A stretch of 64,000 nucleotides of DNA from Ptiloglossa arizonensis (GCF_051014685.1 NC_135050.1:1240001-1304000); one strand, 5' to 3'; numbered from the stretch's first letter, positions 50,838 to 62,013 are shown. Numbers and translations: made by a program. Notes: a model not told the origin generated them from the letters alone.

Positions 50838-51021
50838 CAAGATCCGATGTCTCATAGGATCATCGAGAAGCGAAGAAGAGACCGCATGAACAATTGCTTG
50901 GCCGATCTCAGTAGGCTCATACCGGCCGAGTACTTGAAGAAAGGCCGAGGCAGGGTCGAGAAGACGGAGATCATCGAGATGGCCATTCGCCATATGAAGC
51001 ATCTTCAAGGTCTTCGACAAG
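50838..51021 (+). CDS. cwo: clockwork orange, bHLH exon
   Basis: Clockwork orange is a nuclear bHLH-Orange repressor that binds E-boxes and dampens CLK/CYC-driven transcription in the insect circadian clock. This exon starts after TGTTGCAG with [19 protein letters not shown]. It covers the basic region, helix 1 ([10 protein letters not shown]), loop (EYLKKGRGR) and helix 2 ([17 protein letters not shown]). The basic region has the E-box-contacting Glu in EKRRR and lacks the Pro typical of Hairy/E(spl) proteins, as expected for Cwo. With the proximal exon the bHLH lies at residues 45-96. Two donors fit the next exon in frame: AAG/GTCTTC after 51009 and AAG/GTACCG after 51021. The second looks stronger and is used here. 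Confidence 0.95.
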
Positions 51022-51116
51022 GTACCGATCGGTCCAATACGGAGAACAATCCGGTGGTTGGTCGATACGTCGGTACCGAATAAAAAATTAGCTAACGTTC
51101 CTTATCTGTCGTTCAG

Positions 51117-51353
51117 AAACGAAGCACTCGGCCGTGTCGTCCGCTCACACGCACCCGGAGGACAGCGTGGACAGCGTCTCCCACTCAACAGTGGCGTCCA
51201 CCGCGGCGGAACACTACAGGCTGGGTTTCCAAGAATGTCTCAGCGAGACGATGCACTTTCTCGTCGAGGTGGAAGGTTTCTTCGCCAGAGACTCCCTCTG
51301 CGTGCATCTCATTAGCCATTTGCAGCAGCACTGCGAGAAGATCTTGGCTACCA
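51117..51353 (+). CDS. cwo: clockwork orange, Orange-domain exon
   Basis: The exon follows the acceptor GTTCAG and starts with two bases that complete a Glu codon. A Ser/His-rich linker (KHSAVSSAHTHPED) leads to the Orange domain at about residues 132-176, containing EHYRLGFQECLSE, a hydrophobic FLVEVEGFF stretch and LISHLQQHCEKIL. Orange domains in this family support dimerisation and repressor specificity. The donor is a perfect GTGAGT at 51354. Retention of the following 81-bp intron would hit TAG at 51359 at once and leave a protein ending just after the Orange domain. Confidence 0.93.
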
Positions 51354-51434
51354 GTGAGTAGTCCTCGCGAGGGACACTAGAACACCTCGTCTGTTTAGAA
51401 GTTTCGTGTAACGATCCGTGTCCGAAACTTTCAG

Positions 51435-52012
51435 GCGACAGGCTGGGCTTCCCCCATCCCGAGATGCCAGCGTCTAATGGCATCGCGAACGGCAACAGCT
51501 ACGCTCACACCAGCATTCCCACGATGTGTCAGCCTAACGGTCACTCGGACCACGGTTCGAGCTCAGGTGTGAGTTCGTTCGGTGACCCAGAGCGCCCTCT
51601 ACGTTCAGCGATCATACAACCACCGACGATCGTTAGCGACGACAGCAATCATAGCACCCATTCGCATAGCACGCCGCCAGCCACCAGTTGCAAGCCTTCC
51701 AATTACAAGTTCAAGAGCTCCATAAAGCAAAGGTTCTCCGCGGAGAGGATAAAGTCTAGCCCACCACCGGCTGCCAGCTCGGAGAAGGCATCGTCGTCCC
51801 ACGGGGTCCCTATCTTCGTTCTTCACGACGGTGGCGCGTTCTACGTCCCGTTGACCGTCGAGGCGTCGCTGCTGAGGCCTCATCTAAACTTCATCCCGGA
51901 CACGGGCCCCGACACGGTTCTCCATCCGGTGACGATATCGGTGAACTTCAACCACTCGTCGCCGCCAGCGTGGTCGCACCATCACAGTCCTCCCCATCAG
52001 CAGCAGACATAA
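51435..52012 (+). CDS. cwo: clockwork orange, C-terminal exon
   Basis: After acceptor TTTCAG this encodes 191 residues to a TAA at 52010-52012. It is rich in Ser, Pro and His and probably largely disordered. Two short islands resemble the fly Cwo C-terminus: NYKFKSSIKQRF near residue 270, and VPIFVLHDGGAFYVPL near 304 with HPVTISVNF near 343-351. There is no C-terminal WRPW or YRPW motif (the protein ends HQQQT), which argues against Hairy/E(spl) and Hey. The total, about 363-371 residues, is much shorter than Drosophila Cwo, which carries long homopolymer-rich insertions. Confidence 0.93.
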
Positions 52013-55000
52013 ACGTTGTCCGAAGGTGGCTCGATGTCCTATTCTCGTTCGTTCACACTCTCCCCGAGGCATGTGCGCAAACGTGTGTTCACACGCGGAC
52101 GGATGTCCGCGGTATTCCGTGGATTCGCACCGTGAACGATCGTCAGTCGAGTATTTGAACATCGTCGGTGGGGCAGAACGACGGCCAAGAATTCGATCGA
52201 CGATCGTCGTACCAACGATTCGACGAAGTATTTCGGTCGGTTTGCCTCTTCGACGAGAACCAGTCGCGCTGTCCTCGCCCGCATAGAGGATAGTGTTTTA
52301 AGTTTCTTTCTGGTTCTTTAGTTCGTAAGATACGACGAACGCTCCTGCCGAAGTAACCCGTTCTATCGCAGGGAAACGAAGAGTCCTCCCGCGAGAGGGC
52401 CGAGGTAGGTGACAAGGAATTGCGTCTCGGTGACCAGTGACTTGCGCACGTATCATCCGACTTGCTACCCTGCGGAGATCATAAGTTGCCAATTAATCGG
52501 ATTATGCTTGTTTCAAATTGCACGCGTTTACGTTATTGGCTGTACGAGTCCGTCGCGTGATAAATGTTGGAAGGACACGCATCGAAACAGAGTGAGACGT
52601 AGCGATAACGAGCGATTGATTACTGAAACGCATCGACGTGAGCGCATACCAGAAATATTTACTTGCCGGAACAACGTTTCCCGTAATATAATTTTGATCG
52701 ATTCTACGCAGTAATTAATGTCAAGAACAACTATTACGATCGAGTAAAAATTCTCTCTTCGTTCATCCCAGACATCCGAGTTGTTTTCGCGAACTTGTCG
52801 CTTAATTTACATTTTTGTGGGTTCACAATTTCTCGGAACCCGTGGAACGATGCCATATCGATATTTTAAATGCCAGAGTACCTAAATTTTGATCACAAAA
52901 TGTTTTAACACTCTTCCGGAGTGTGCAACAATTTTCTTTGGACCTGTACCGAAGATACCCTTCATTTTATAAATATACGCGAAAAATTTTGTTACGCAAT
53001 AAGATCCCTGTATCTGTGGTTTTGTATATTTCCCGCTGATACGGAGATTCTATTCCTCTGTAACGTGATCATTTGGCATCTAAATGTTGGGTATCCCTGA
53101 TGGTAATTGGCCAGAGCAGAGGCTCGGTCCTTTTGCTCCACTGTCGTTCAGTTTTCAAGGATTTTGCAACTTATGATCTCTGTACAGCAGTTGTGTTTCA
53201 AGAACGATCCAAAGTATCGTAGGAAGAAAGAACGATCTTGGATTAACCTGTTCATACTCAGCAAAGTGTAACTTTGTAAAAGTAAGGATTGAAAATAAAT
53301 CAACGTGTCTTTCTACACGGTATATACAAATGATAACGTTCAATCGTGGTCGTTAACGTCCAAATAGAAGACATTCGGTCGTAAATTTTACTCATTTTTT
53401 TTGGTATGAATGGGTTAACAAGAATAATGACGTCACAAGTGAGGTAGAATGCGGTCAATGTCGAGTAATTTTTGTCAGCTGTAAAACTAACGAAGGTCGA
53501 ACGAAATGACCGACCCACTTAGACTCTGAATTATCCGTTCCAGGTTCTCTCTTTCTCTCTACGATGTACAGGGTGATTGTCTCACCGGTGGATTCAGAGA
53601 CAACGGTCTTCGTTGAAGTAGTCGTCGATCAGCCGATGACGCAACAGGGACTTTGGTCGCTTCATCGTTATATACAAACACGAGATTATCACTGGAGTGT
53701 TTAAGAGACGGCAATGTCTTTAGATCCATTGACAAGAGAATCACTCTGTATTGTTATAATGGTTCACAATTAGGTAATAAAGAGGGCCTCTTCTTAACTC
53801 TGCGATACAAAGAACGGATGCGTCGAGGATGTTTTTGTATATTTACCGAGGCTGTGGGTTGTCTTAGCATTTACGAGGTTCGAGAGAAAGAGCGATAGAG
53901 GTCGTAGATAGAGATAGAGTATTAGGGCGTGGAGCCCGGGTTGCTTTAGCTTCGGTGTGCCCTTTTTCTTTCGTCGTCGCGGTCGAGTCCCGTTCCTCCA
54001 GTTTCTTTTTTCGCGGGCGAATGTTTTATCGTTGTTTCGTTGCATCTTCCTCTATCGGTTCGGTTCGTCTCTCAGTGCTTTATCGTTATTTCTTTTTGTC
54101 GTCGAGAGCACGATGGATGCGTCGCGGTGCCGCCCGCTGGCGAAGCCACGAGCGATCAGAAAATTCTAGGTTCCGTCGTCAACGTTTGCCAATTAGTATT
54201 AAGGACAAGTTTCTCGATCTTTCCGCCCCTTGACTCTCCAGCGCAAACGTGGAACCGGATAGTTGCGCGTACCGTGTTCGGTTGACCCGATGCGACGAGA
54301 TTCTGTTCTCTTTTTTTTTTCTTTTATCCTTTTTGAAGCGTAAGGTAGCCGGACAGAAGTGCCTATACATTTTCATTTACGAAGAACAGCGTTTAGTTTT
54401 CTGCGAACAATTATGCGTCACGTTCGATCGCAACGAGGGATCGAGTCTTGCTCGAGACGTCCCGAGTAAACGGGCCTCGGCAATTAACGACTGACCAAGA
54501 CCTGCATTACACTAAATTCTTGTAAGATCGTTGCATTAAATATATATTTGTACATACCACGTCTAGTTGTAACGTTAACGAAGAATTTATACGGAATAAA
54601 TTATATTTACCATAGTCGTGTACCTTGCATATCTATTCCCATGGTTGTTTCCCGTTTGTTGGATCATTGTTTTGTACTTGCGATAGATAGGTATATTTCA
54701 CGCACCTTGCGCAAGGATTTCGTTCCAACCGACTAAGAAATCGATAGAAACATTTTTGAGAGTTCGTTTCAGGATAAGAGAAGTTTCATCGAATCGTTCA
54801 AACTTTGTCCAAAGATTCGGAGAAGACTGATCCAGAAGTTAGTCCAATCGCGAGACTATGGACACCTACGTTTATTCGTTCCTCTCGATCTTTCAACGAG
54901 ACCTGTTCTACGAGAAAGACTCACGTTGGAGCTACGGACCGCACGTGGGATTTTCGAAGAAAAAACGTCACGCTGTGCAATTAAAATTTTTGTTTTATTA

Positions 55001-55967
55001 CATCAACATAATACTGGCTAAGGGTCAAAACAATCGTAGAATGCGTCTATTAGGGGTATCCGAGATTAACACAGGCGACTCGCGTACGAAAACTCGCTCG
55101 CGCGCCAAGTGACCTTCGCCTGGGAGCGAAGTTCCCGCGAGTCGCGTAAGGGATTAGGGGACACAGTCTAATGATCCCTAACTATAGATAAATACATTCT
55201 TATACAAGTAATAAAATTATTCGCGGTGAGGCAACCAAGTCTTCAACGAAATCAGCCTTAACGAATCCTTCGAAATGAGTCGATTAAAAATGTCGGGGAT
55301 GCGAGGCAGCGGCGAGTACTCCGTTTATTTATTTTTCTTTTCTTTCTTTTTTCTTCGTGGCGGGTAGGTAACTAACAGTCGCGCAAGGAAGGAGGATCGC
55401 GATGATTGTTCAACGGTATTTATTTCACGCTTTATGGATGACAATTGACGTTGCGACACGTCGGTTCGATGCATTGTGTAGCGCAGTGTGTGTGTGCAGG
55501 TCTGATTCGCAGGTAATCGTCGATATGCCGGCCCCGCTGCCTCGTTTTGTCTCGCGTGTGATAATCGTCGCACGACATCCCGTTTCGTCTTCGGTGTATA
55601 TGTATATTTAATTGAAAAACCTAACTACACAGAGTCCAAGGGAACTGAGTATTACCTGTAATTGGACACATATTCGTCAATGTAAGAATGATGTAAAAAC
55701 GTAAGAATCCACCTAGCATATGTGGGGCGTGCGCGGGGCATGGGTGAACTGAATGTGCAGATTCGGATAGATGCGCGGATTCAAAACTACCGGATAATGT
55801 AACGGGGGTAAGCACAACATCTTTTCACTTTTGGTATTAATAGTTGAGTATGAGTTGAATGGAGCAGCCGCGGCGTACTGCATCCTAGATGGGGATGGTG
55901 ATCCCTTCGCGGAGACGCTCGTCGGGCGCCAGCCAGCGGACTGCGAGCTTCCGAGGAAGCTTGATGG
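52013..55967. other. Convergent intergenic region cwo / eEF1A
   Basis: This holds the 3' UTRs of both genes and no supported gene. A candidate + strand polyadenylation signal AATAAA for cwo lies at 53294-53299, about 1.28 kb after the stop; a candidate for eEF1A on the - strand (TTTATT on the + strand) lies at 55324-55329. Neither is proven. An ACAGGGTGATTGTCTCA word at about 53568 resembles repeat ends elsewhere in the window. Longer frames such as those around 53955-54494 overlap in several phases and show no motifs. Confidence 0.55.
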
Positions 55968-56036
55968 TTACTTTTTCTTCTGGGCTTTCTCCGCGGCCTT
56001 TGTGACCTTGCCCTGGGTATCCTTGAAGGTGACGCT
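55968..56036 (-). CDS. eEF1A, last coding exon
   Basis: After the acceptor (TTGTTCGCAG on the - strand) it encodes SVTFKDTQGKVTKAAEKA followed by QKKK and TAA, residues 440-461 of a standard 461-residue insect eEF1A. The lysine-rich tail is typical of the family. Phase 0 joins the preceding ..AVGVIK. Intact frame and splice site argue for a functional gene. Confidence 0.95.
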   Translation of the reverse strand, partial: SVTFKDTQGKVTKAAEKAQKKK

Positions 56037-56823
56037 CTGCGAACAATTCGAGGCAAATGGTTAGCCGCCTACCAATGTTAATTGTCTCGATCTACGGTAA
56101 CCCCTCGATAAACAGTCGCGTTTTCTCCCCCATAAAACGTATCGAATCGTATCCCTATCACTTTTATGAAAAACTTTTTCTTATACCACTCGCTTTATCT
56201 TCGGAGAGAATCGTCGATGGATTCGTGAAACCCTCCCGACGAAGACGAGACCAAATACGATCGTATTTGAACTATTTTTAATTACACGTTATTCGAGCTA
56301 TTTTTGACAATTTTCCAATTACGCGCAAATAAAAGTATTCCGAACGAGGTCGTGTTTAGGTTCGTTTCCACACCGATAGTTATCACTCGTTATCACACCG
56401 ATAGTGCGTTCCCTGTTGCGCTCATCTCGTATCTTGTTCGCTCTCCTTGTTCATTCAAAGAACAAATTCGCTACCGTCTCTGTTCAAAAAGCTCCGTACG
56501 GATTCATGGGTGTGCGTTTTATCGAGGTGGTTCTCGTATCTCGTATCTCGTCCCCAATGTGTACAATTCCCACTTTCGACAAAATCGAGATTGTCGATTT
56601 GCTCGAAAGCGGGGTAGCATTTTTATAATCGCGTACGGTCCAAGAAATCCTCGCAAATTTACCGAACGAGTAAAATTTACATTTCTAGATTTACTTCTAA
56701 TCGTAACGTCGACGAAAGGTCGATATCCTTGGCCAAAAGCTAGCGTCCAACGTCTTTAAATCGCGCAAAAGCGTCGACCGTAAGAATTCTCATCTCTCGG
56801 ATCTTGTTTCGGAGCAAGCGTAC
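56037..56823 (-). other. eEF1A intron between the last two exons
   Basis: A 787-bp intron with donor GTACGC and acceptor TTCGCAG. Plus-strand frames of up to 151 codons inside it show no recognisable protein motif and are considered chance. No transposon was recognised. Confidence 0.8.
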
Positions 56824-57317
56824 CTTGATGACACCCACGGCGACGGTCTGACGCATGTCGCGAACAGCGAAACGACCCAGTGGCGGGAACTCCTGGAACA
56901 CCTCGACGCACATCGGTTTGGTCGGCTGGAGTATCACTATTGCAGCGTCACCGCTTTTGATGCTCTTCGGATTCTCCTCGGTGGTCTTGCCGGTACGACG
57001 GTCGCACTTCTCCTTGATCTCCGCGAACTTGCAAGCGATATGAGCAGTGTGGCAGTCGAGGACGGGTGTGTAGCCGTTGCTGATCTGTCCGGGATGGTTC
57101 AGGACGATCACCTGCGCGGTGAAATCGGACGCCCCCCGCGGAGGCTGATTCTTCGAGTCACCTGCCACGTAGCCACGTCTCAGTTCCTTCACGGAGATGT
57201 TCTTAACGTTGAAACCGACGTTATCGCCGGGCAACGCTTCCGTCAGGGCCTCGTGGTGCATCTCGACCGATTTCACCTCGGTGGTCAGCGCTGCTGGGGC
57301 GAAAGTCACCAGCATAC
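56824..57317 (-). CDS. eEF1A, penultimate coding exon (domains II-III)
   Basis: eEF1A is the GTPase that delivers aminoacyl-tRNA to the ribosomal A site. This exon covers about residues 275-439, starting [20 protein letters not shown] and ending [13 protein letters not shown]. It includes [30 protein letters not shown] and the [13 protein letters not shown] stretch of domain III. The length is 2 + 164 codons, consistent with flanking phases. The acceptor is TCTCCACAG. The codons have mostly G or C in the third position, unlike the surrounding AT-rich DNA, as expected for a highly expressed gene. Confidence 0.97.
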
Positions 57318-58258
57318 CTGTGGAGACGAACGTCGACGCGATAGCAAGTTGACAGATCGCCACCTTTCCTTTTCCACTACCGGAATGGAAGAGTTGTTCA
57401 AAGTGGGATACTTTGAAGTAACAACGCTACGCGATGCATCAGGGACACGTAGTGGTACGTATCAGCACTGCTACGTGTGCCAATGCTCAGGCTCAACCTC
57501 GTAGTTTCCACATAAACAAAGGGAACCGACCCAGAGTAATTTTTCTATTCGATTTTTCATCTTTCAGACCCAGACCTTAGACTCTAGGCTCGAGCAATCG
57601 TAAGGAAGTTTGATCGTTAGGTCATCCTTGCTGCTAGAGATGAATAAAATTTTATCAGGGATAAGATCTTTCAGGAGTGAGATCCTTTATTCCTCGAAGT
57701 CGGTTGTGTTCGAAGGAGGAAGAGCACGAACTAATAAGTTCCATAAACAAATATCGAGAGTGTAAGTGGGAGTTGTGCGCGAGGTGAACCATAGACGGCG
57801 ATGTGATCTTGTAATCTAAGTTTACAAAATAAAAAAAAATGGAAAATTTTCAGGAAAAACTATATCGTTTAAAGTTTTCTTAAAAATGATCGAAAGCAAA
57901 AAAAGGATTCGTACATGTTTTGGAAAAAAAAAATTACGTTTAATGTTTAAAAATTGTATATATCTTCGTTACGTTAATATTTCGAATTTGCCCTTAATAT
58001 TTTCGGGCAACATTCTTGGGATTTTAAATTTTAAAGCGATGTAAAAAATGTTAATTTTTGGAGTCGGAAGTTGGCGTTTTCTCTTAAATCGCCTACTGCT
58101 GAGATACCACTTACCTTGCATTAATTACCGTTAAACGTATCGGTACAAAAGGAACATACCTGCTATGCAGAGCTAGAAAGAAGAGGAGATTAAGAAATGT
58201 GAGTACTATTGGTCTCAATTGGTCTTAGTTGGTCTTAGTTTCATTAGTACTGACTATT

Positions 58259-58458
58259 CACGAGAAAAAGTCCAACGAGCGTTTACATCCCTACTCTAGT
58301 TTACAATCTCCCCTACCATTGCATTATTGTTATTGGTCGAGGACCGACACATCTTCGTCACCATCTTTGACCAATAGCAACAATGCGCATGGTGGTAGGA
58401 GAGTTAGCTACTAGATTGTAAACTAAAATGGGGACGTAAACATGTTAGTCTTCTCGTG
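58259..58458. repeat. Foldback 1 in eEF1A intron, 200 bp
   Basis: CACGAGAA at 58259 and TTCTCGTG at 58451-58458 bound two arms of about 80 bp that are reverse complements. Shared blocks are GTTTACATCCC, TAGTTTACAATCT, CCTACCA and TTGTTATTGGTC. Probably a palindromic MITE. Confidence 0.8.
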
Positions 58459-58946
58459 GAGTTGTATAGTAGGGACAGGCAGAACGAACGAGGCTCTTCT
58501 CTAACTTCTGTTGTACCATCTTATGCGTCTTCTTTCCAGCTCTGTATAGTATCTATTGTGCGGTGTTGACAAGTTGACCTCTGGAAGGAATTGTGAATCG
58601 TATTGAGTCAAATGTGTTTCAGGTAGGCTTCGAAGGCCTGCAAGTGAGCAAAGATTGCTCGATTCTGTTCGTATTCTCTTTACTGTACTACTGTGCATTG
58701 CTAGAAAGTTGACGAGCGGAAGAAATGCGAGTACGATTGGTCGAATGGTTTCGTCTACTCTCATTCGCGTCGCCTGATAAAGAAAAGGAATGATGGAACG
58801 TGTCGATAGCGGGGTTATGGGAGTTAGAGGTAGGGATTAGGTGCAGTCATCGTGACTATGCCGTCCCGCAGATCATCTTTCCAGCAACGTATAGTACCGT
58901 AGACGCGCGAGAAGTTGGCTGCTGTCCTGAAAGCTAAACAATCGCA

Positions 58947-59287
58947 AGAGAAAGGGGGGGAATCGTCCATTCGTGTCGCTTGTGACGTAACTGCTACGCT
59001 TTTGCGCAGATACATTGTCACTATTGGCAAAGTTGGACACGTGTAAAAGTCCACCGCGTGACGAGGAAAGCGAACGAAACGAAACACGACAAAGGGAGAT
59101 GCAACGATAGAGTTCGCCGACGCATCTCAGATACGTTTTGCATCTCGTTTCATCGTGTATTGTTCCGTTCACGTTCTTTGTCGAGACTTCCACACGTGCC
59201 CAACGTTAGCCAATAGCGACAATGTATCTGCGCAAAGGCGTAGCAGTTACATCACAAGTGACACGAATGGACGATTCCCCTTTCCTC
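58947..59287. repeat. Foldback 2 in eEF1A intron, ~98-bp arms
   Basis: Arm 58947-59045 is almost the exact reverse complement of 59191-59287. Shared blocks include AATCGTCCATTCGTGTC, TTTGCGCAGATACATTGTC and CACGTGT. The loop is about 145 bp and non-coding. High arm identity suggests recent insertion or ongoing arm conversion. Confidence 0.88.
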
Positions 59288-59310
59288 TGTGACTTTCTAG
59301 GTTTTTTAGG

Positions 59311-59510
59311 TCAGCGTGGCCAGATTTCATTCCCTAAATCGTTGACTGGGAGGAGTGGGAGTTCCTCTCTTTCGTAGATTGTGCGTCCAATGTATCACAA
59401 TCGCGATGGGATTCGTTATCTTTTTCCACCCTGATCCCTTTAACGCACGATACGCGAACTCTTCCCAGTCAACGATTCAGGGAACGAAGTCCGACCACAA
59501 CTGGTCAGCG
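59311..59510. repeat. Foldback 3 in eEF1A intron, ~200 bp
   Basis: The left arm (TCAGCGTGGCCAG, then CCCTAAATCGTTGACTGGGA) pairs with the right arm up to GGTCAGCG at about 59510. The homologous core is AATCGTTGACTGGGA and its complement. It begins only 23 bp after foldback 2. Confidence 0.8.
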
Positions 59511-59587
59511 ATACACTTCTCGCGCGTCTCTCGTTACGATTTTGTCCAGCTCCCAGCTAACACGTTCTTTTCAACAACGTTTTGTAC

Positions 59588-60097
59588 CTGGTTTGAGAAT
59601 GCCAGTCTCCACACGACCGACCGGCACGGTGCCGATACCGCCGATCTTGTAGACGTCCTGAAGCGGCAAACGCAGAGCCTTGTCGGTGGGTCTGGACGGC
59701 GGCAGTATGGCGTCGAGTGCCTCGATCAGCGTCTTGCCGTCGGCGGAACCATCTTTGCGTTCCACTTTCCATCCCTTGTACCAGGGTGTCTTCGGTGACG
59801 GTTCGAGCATGTTGTCACCGTGCCAGCCGGAGATAGGCACGAACGCGACCGAGGCGGTGTTATAGCCGATCTTCTTGATGTACGACAACACCTCTTTCTT
59901 GATCTCCTCGAACCGTGTCTCCGAATACGGCGGGTCGGTCATGTCCATCTTGTTCACGCCAACGATCAGCTGTTTCACGCCGAGCGTGAACGCGAGTAGA
60001 GCGTGCTCGCGCGTTTGCCCGTTCTTCGAGATGCCAGCCTCGAACTCGCCGATACCAGCAGCCACGATCAGCACGGCGCAGTCCGCTTGGCTCGTAC
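59588..60097 (-). CDS. eEF1A, GTPase-domain exon (partial gene)
   Basis: It begins after the acceptor TTAATCGCAG with [14 protein letters not shown] and covers about residues 105-274: the rest of the GTP-binding domain and the start of domain II. The G4 motif NKMD (residues 153-156) and the G5 motif SGW (about 194-196) are present, followed by [20 protein letters not shown]. The exon is 510 bp: 2 + 169 codons + 1. Residues 1-104, with the P-loop and switch regions, are not encoded anywhere in 60098-64000 and should lie past the window edge. Bees are known to have two eEF1A paralogues (F1 and F2); I cannot decide which this is. Confidence 0.96.
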
Positions 60098-61273
60098 CTG
60101 CGATTAACCACTCGGTTCAAATCGAACACATTTTTATAGGATTACGAGGAACGAGACAGTTAAATGCTTCGATCTGACTGCGCTTCGTTCGATCTAACCA
60201 ATGTCGCGGTCAAGTAGATTGTCCGGTCAGTGACATCGGGGGATCGAACAATCTCTGCCCTCTCTTCTGTTTCTTCTCAACCCTAAGCGCTCAATACTTG
60301 CAACCGAATTTGCATGGACGGCGCGCGTATAGTGGCTACGATCGATGGGGATGGAATACTTTGTTGCTAGTGTGAACTCTGTCGATTGGATGTACAAGGC
60401 TCGACCAAGTACAGTTATTCTTTTACGTCAAATTAAGCGATGCAAGAAAGTTATTTTCTAATATACAGGTATGCGTTCGTAGTCCGCGTTGATATCTTTC
60501 GTGGACACGTGTATACGTCCATAGGACTCGAAAGGTTAAAATTAATTTTTTGCACGGTGGAAATTTTCTAGAGGTCTCTTGGAAGAAGCTGGAAGCCTAC
60601 CCATTAGAACTCTTATGGTGGTCTACTCCAGGGGTAAATAAAGGAAGCATTGGGAAATACCAATGGCGTAACATTCAGTCACTTCTAAACTACTCTACTT
60701 TGTTTCTTTAAACACCGATGGACGTGTGTCACTTCTCACGTGGCATTACCAATTTCATCGTATTGGACCCACGCCACCTTCCACGTGACATACTAACTTA
60801 TAACGCAACAGACATAGAAATGAATAACCGATGCTTAAATATTTCGTAGAAAATGTTAAAATAGATGCTTTTATGCAAACACCAGTTAAATGACAACCCA
60901 GATCGGATCTTAAGCATTGATCTTCGATAAGGGTTAACTCTAGTGCATTCCACGGGTTTTTTTTCGACCCATCGCGTTCTCGCGATATATCGTTTGGCTC
61001 GTACAATTAAAGCGATTATAATAAATGCAACTGGATGCTCCTGTATTTTTTTAAACATCTTCTTGCACCGTAAAGTTAAAAACTCAAGTTTCGTGTATTT
61101 AGAATATTTTTTACCCAAAGAATTTTAGCGTACAGTCGAACGAAAGAACTCTGAAGCGTTAAATACCCTTAAAAGGTCAATCTTTCAACCTTTTCGCTAA
61201 GATGTGTACACTTTACCACGGACACAGATTGTAACATTTCATACGTTATATATATATATATGTAATATACAGA

Positions 61274-62013
61274 GTACTCGATTTTAATCTATAAATGCGA
61301 GTTACTCGTAAACTACTCACGGTATAAAAAATGGTTCAGACAGGAATTGAATGGTTTCGAGGGGGATATAATCCGCTGTAATTAGTTTTTCTGTACATGG
61401 ATGCGTAGAGGTCATATAAGGGTGACGTACGTCTTAAATGGAATCAAATTTTAAATGCACCAGCGAATGCAGTTCTTTATTTTTCAAAAAAATTTCAGCA
61501 CAACATGTTTATACCGAACAAATTATTAGCTTGTAAAATATTTCAATCACAATATTGCAAAGTGGATTTAATAGATATTAAATTATCCAGAGATTTAATA
61601 GGAATCGATAATGGACAATTATTTATACAAAATGATAAAGAACAATCAAAGTTAGCGAGAAATTTGCTAAACGGCACAATGAAAATAATGAATTTACTTT
61701 AATGTTCATCTGCTGAAAGACATTGCTTTCATTATCAATGCATACTTCTAAATTAATCATTTTTCGACATAAATAAGTCGATAGATTTTCGTAGGAAATA
61801 ACGAGTTGTAACGTAACGCTCGGTGCGTTAAAAATTATGATTCCATTTAAGAAGATAGGTGTCACCTTTATTCTACCTTTATGCGTCCATGTGTGGAAAA
61901 ACTAATTACAGCGGATTATGGCCCTCTCGAAACCATTCAATTTCTGTCTGAACCATTTCTTATATAGCGGGTAGTTTACGAGTAATTTACATTCATAGAT
62001 CAAAATATTGTAC
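61274..62013. mobile_element. Unclassified 740-bp element with ~130-bp inverted repeats
   Basis: The left arm runs from GTAC at 61274 to about 61427; the right arm is its reverse complement from about 61858 to 62013. Matching blocks include TTACTCGTAAACTAC, AATGGTTCAGACAG, TTGAATGGTTTCGAG and CGCTGTAATTAGTTTTTC. The unique centre contains a 65-codon + strand frame at 61505-61702 beginning MFIPNKLLACKIF. Its C-terminal half (SKLARNLLNG) faintly recalls BEN-domain proteins, but I would not assign it. No target duplication was clear. Confidence 0.75.

Larger units (their letters stand above)
57318..59587 (-). other. 2.27-kb eEF1A intron rich in inverted repeats
   Basis: The donor is GTACAAAA and the acceptor CTCCACAG (read on the - strand). 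The right half (58.2-59.5 kb) carries three large inverted repeats listed separately. The left half (57.3-58.2 kb) is AT-rich and featureless. The word GAGTAC(T/G)ATTGGTC with flanks recurs near 58201 and 58730, a further diverged direct repeat. Confidence 0.8.

Noticed and set aside
50838..52012. Alternative identity as Hey or a Hairy/E(spl) gene
   Set aside because: The basic region lacks the family Pro or Gly signature, there is no WRPW/YRPW terminus, and the C-terminal islands match Cwo.
56740..57363. Continuous 207-codon eEF1A frame as a single CDS
   Set aside because: The reading beyond 57317 and before 56824 is intron; consensus splice sites and family alignment end the exon there.
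59355..59865. Plus-strand frames opposite the eEF1A exon
   Set aside because: They are antisense shadows of a GC-rich coding exon.
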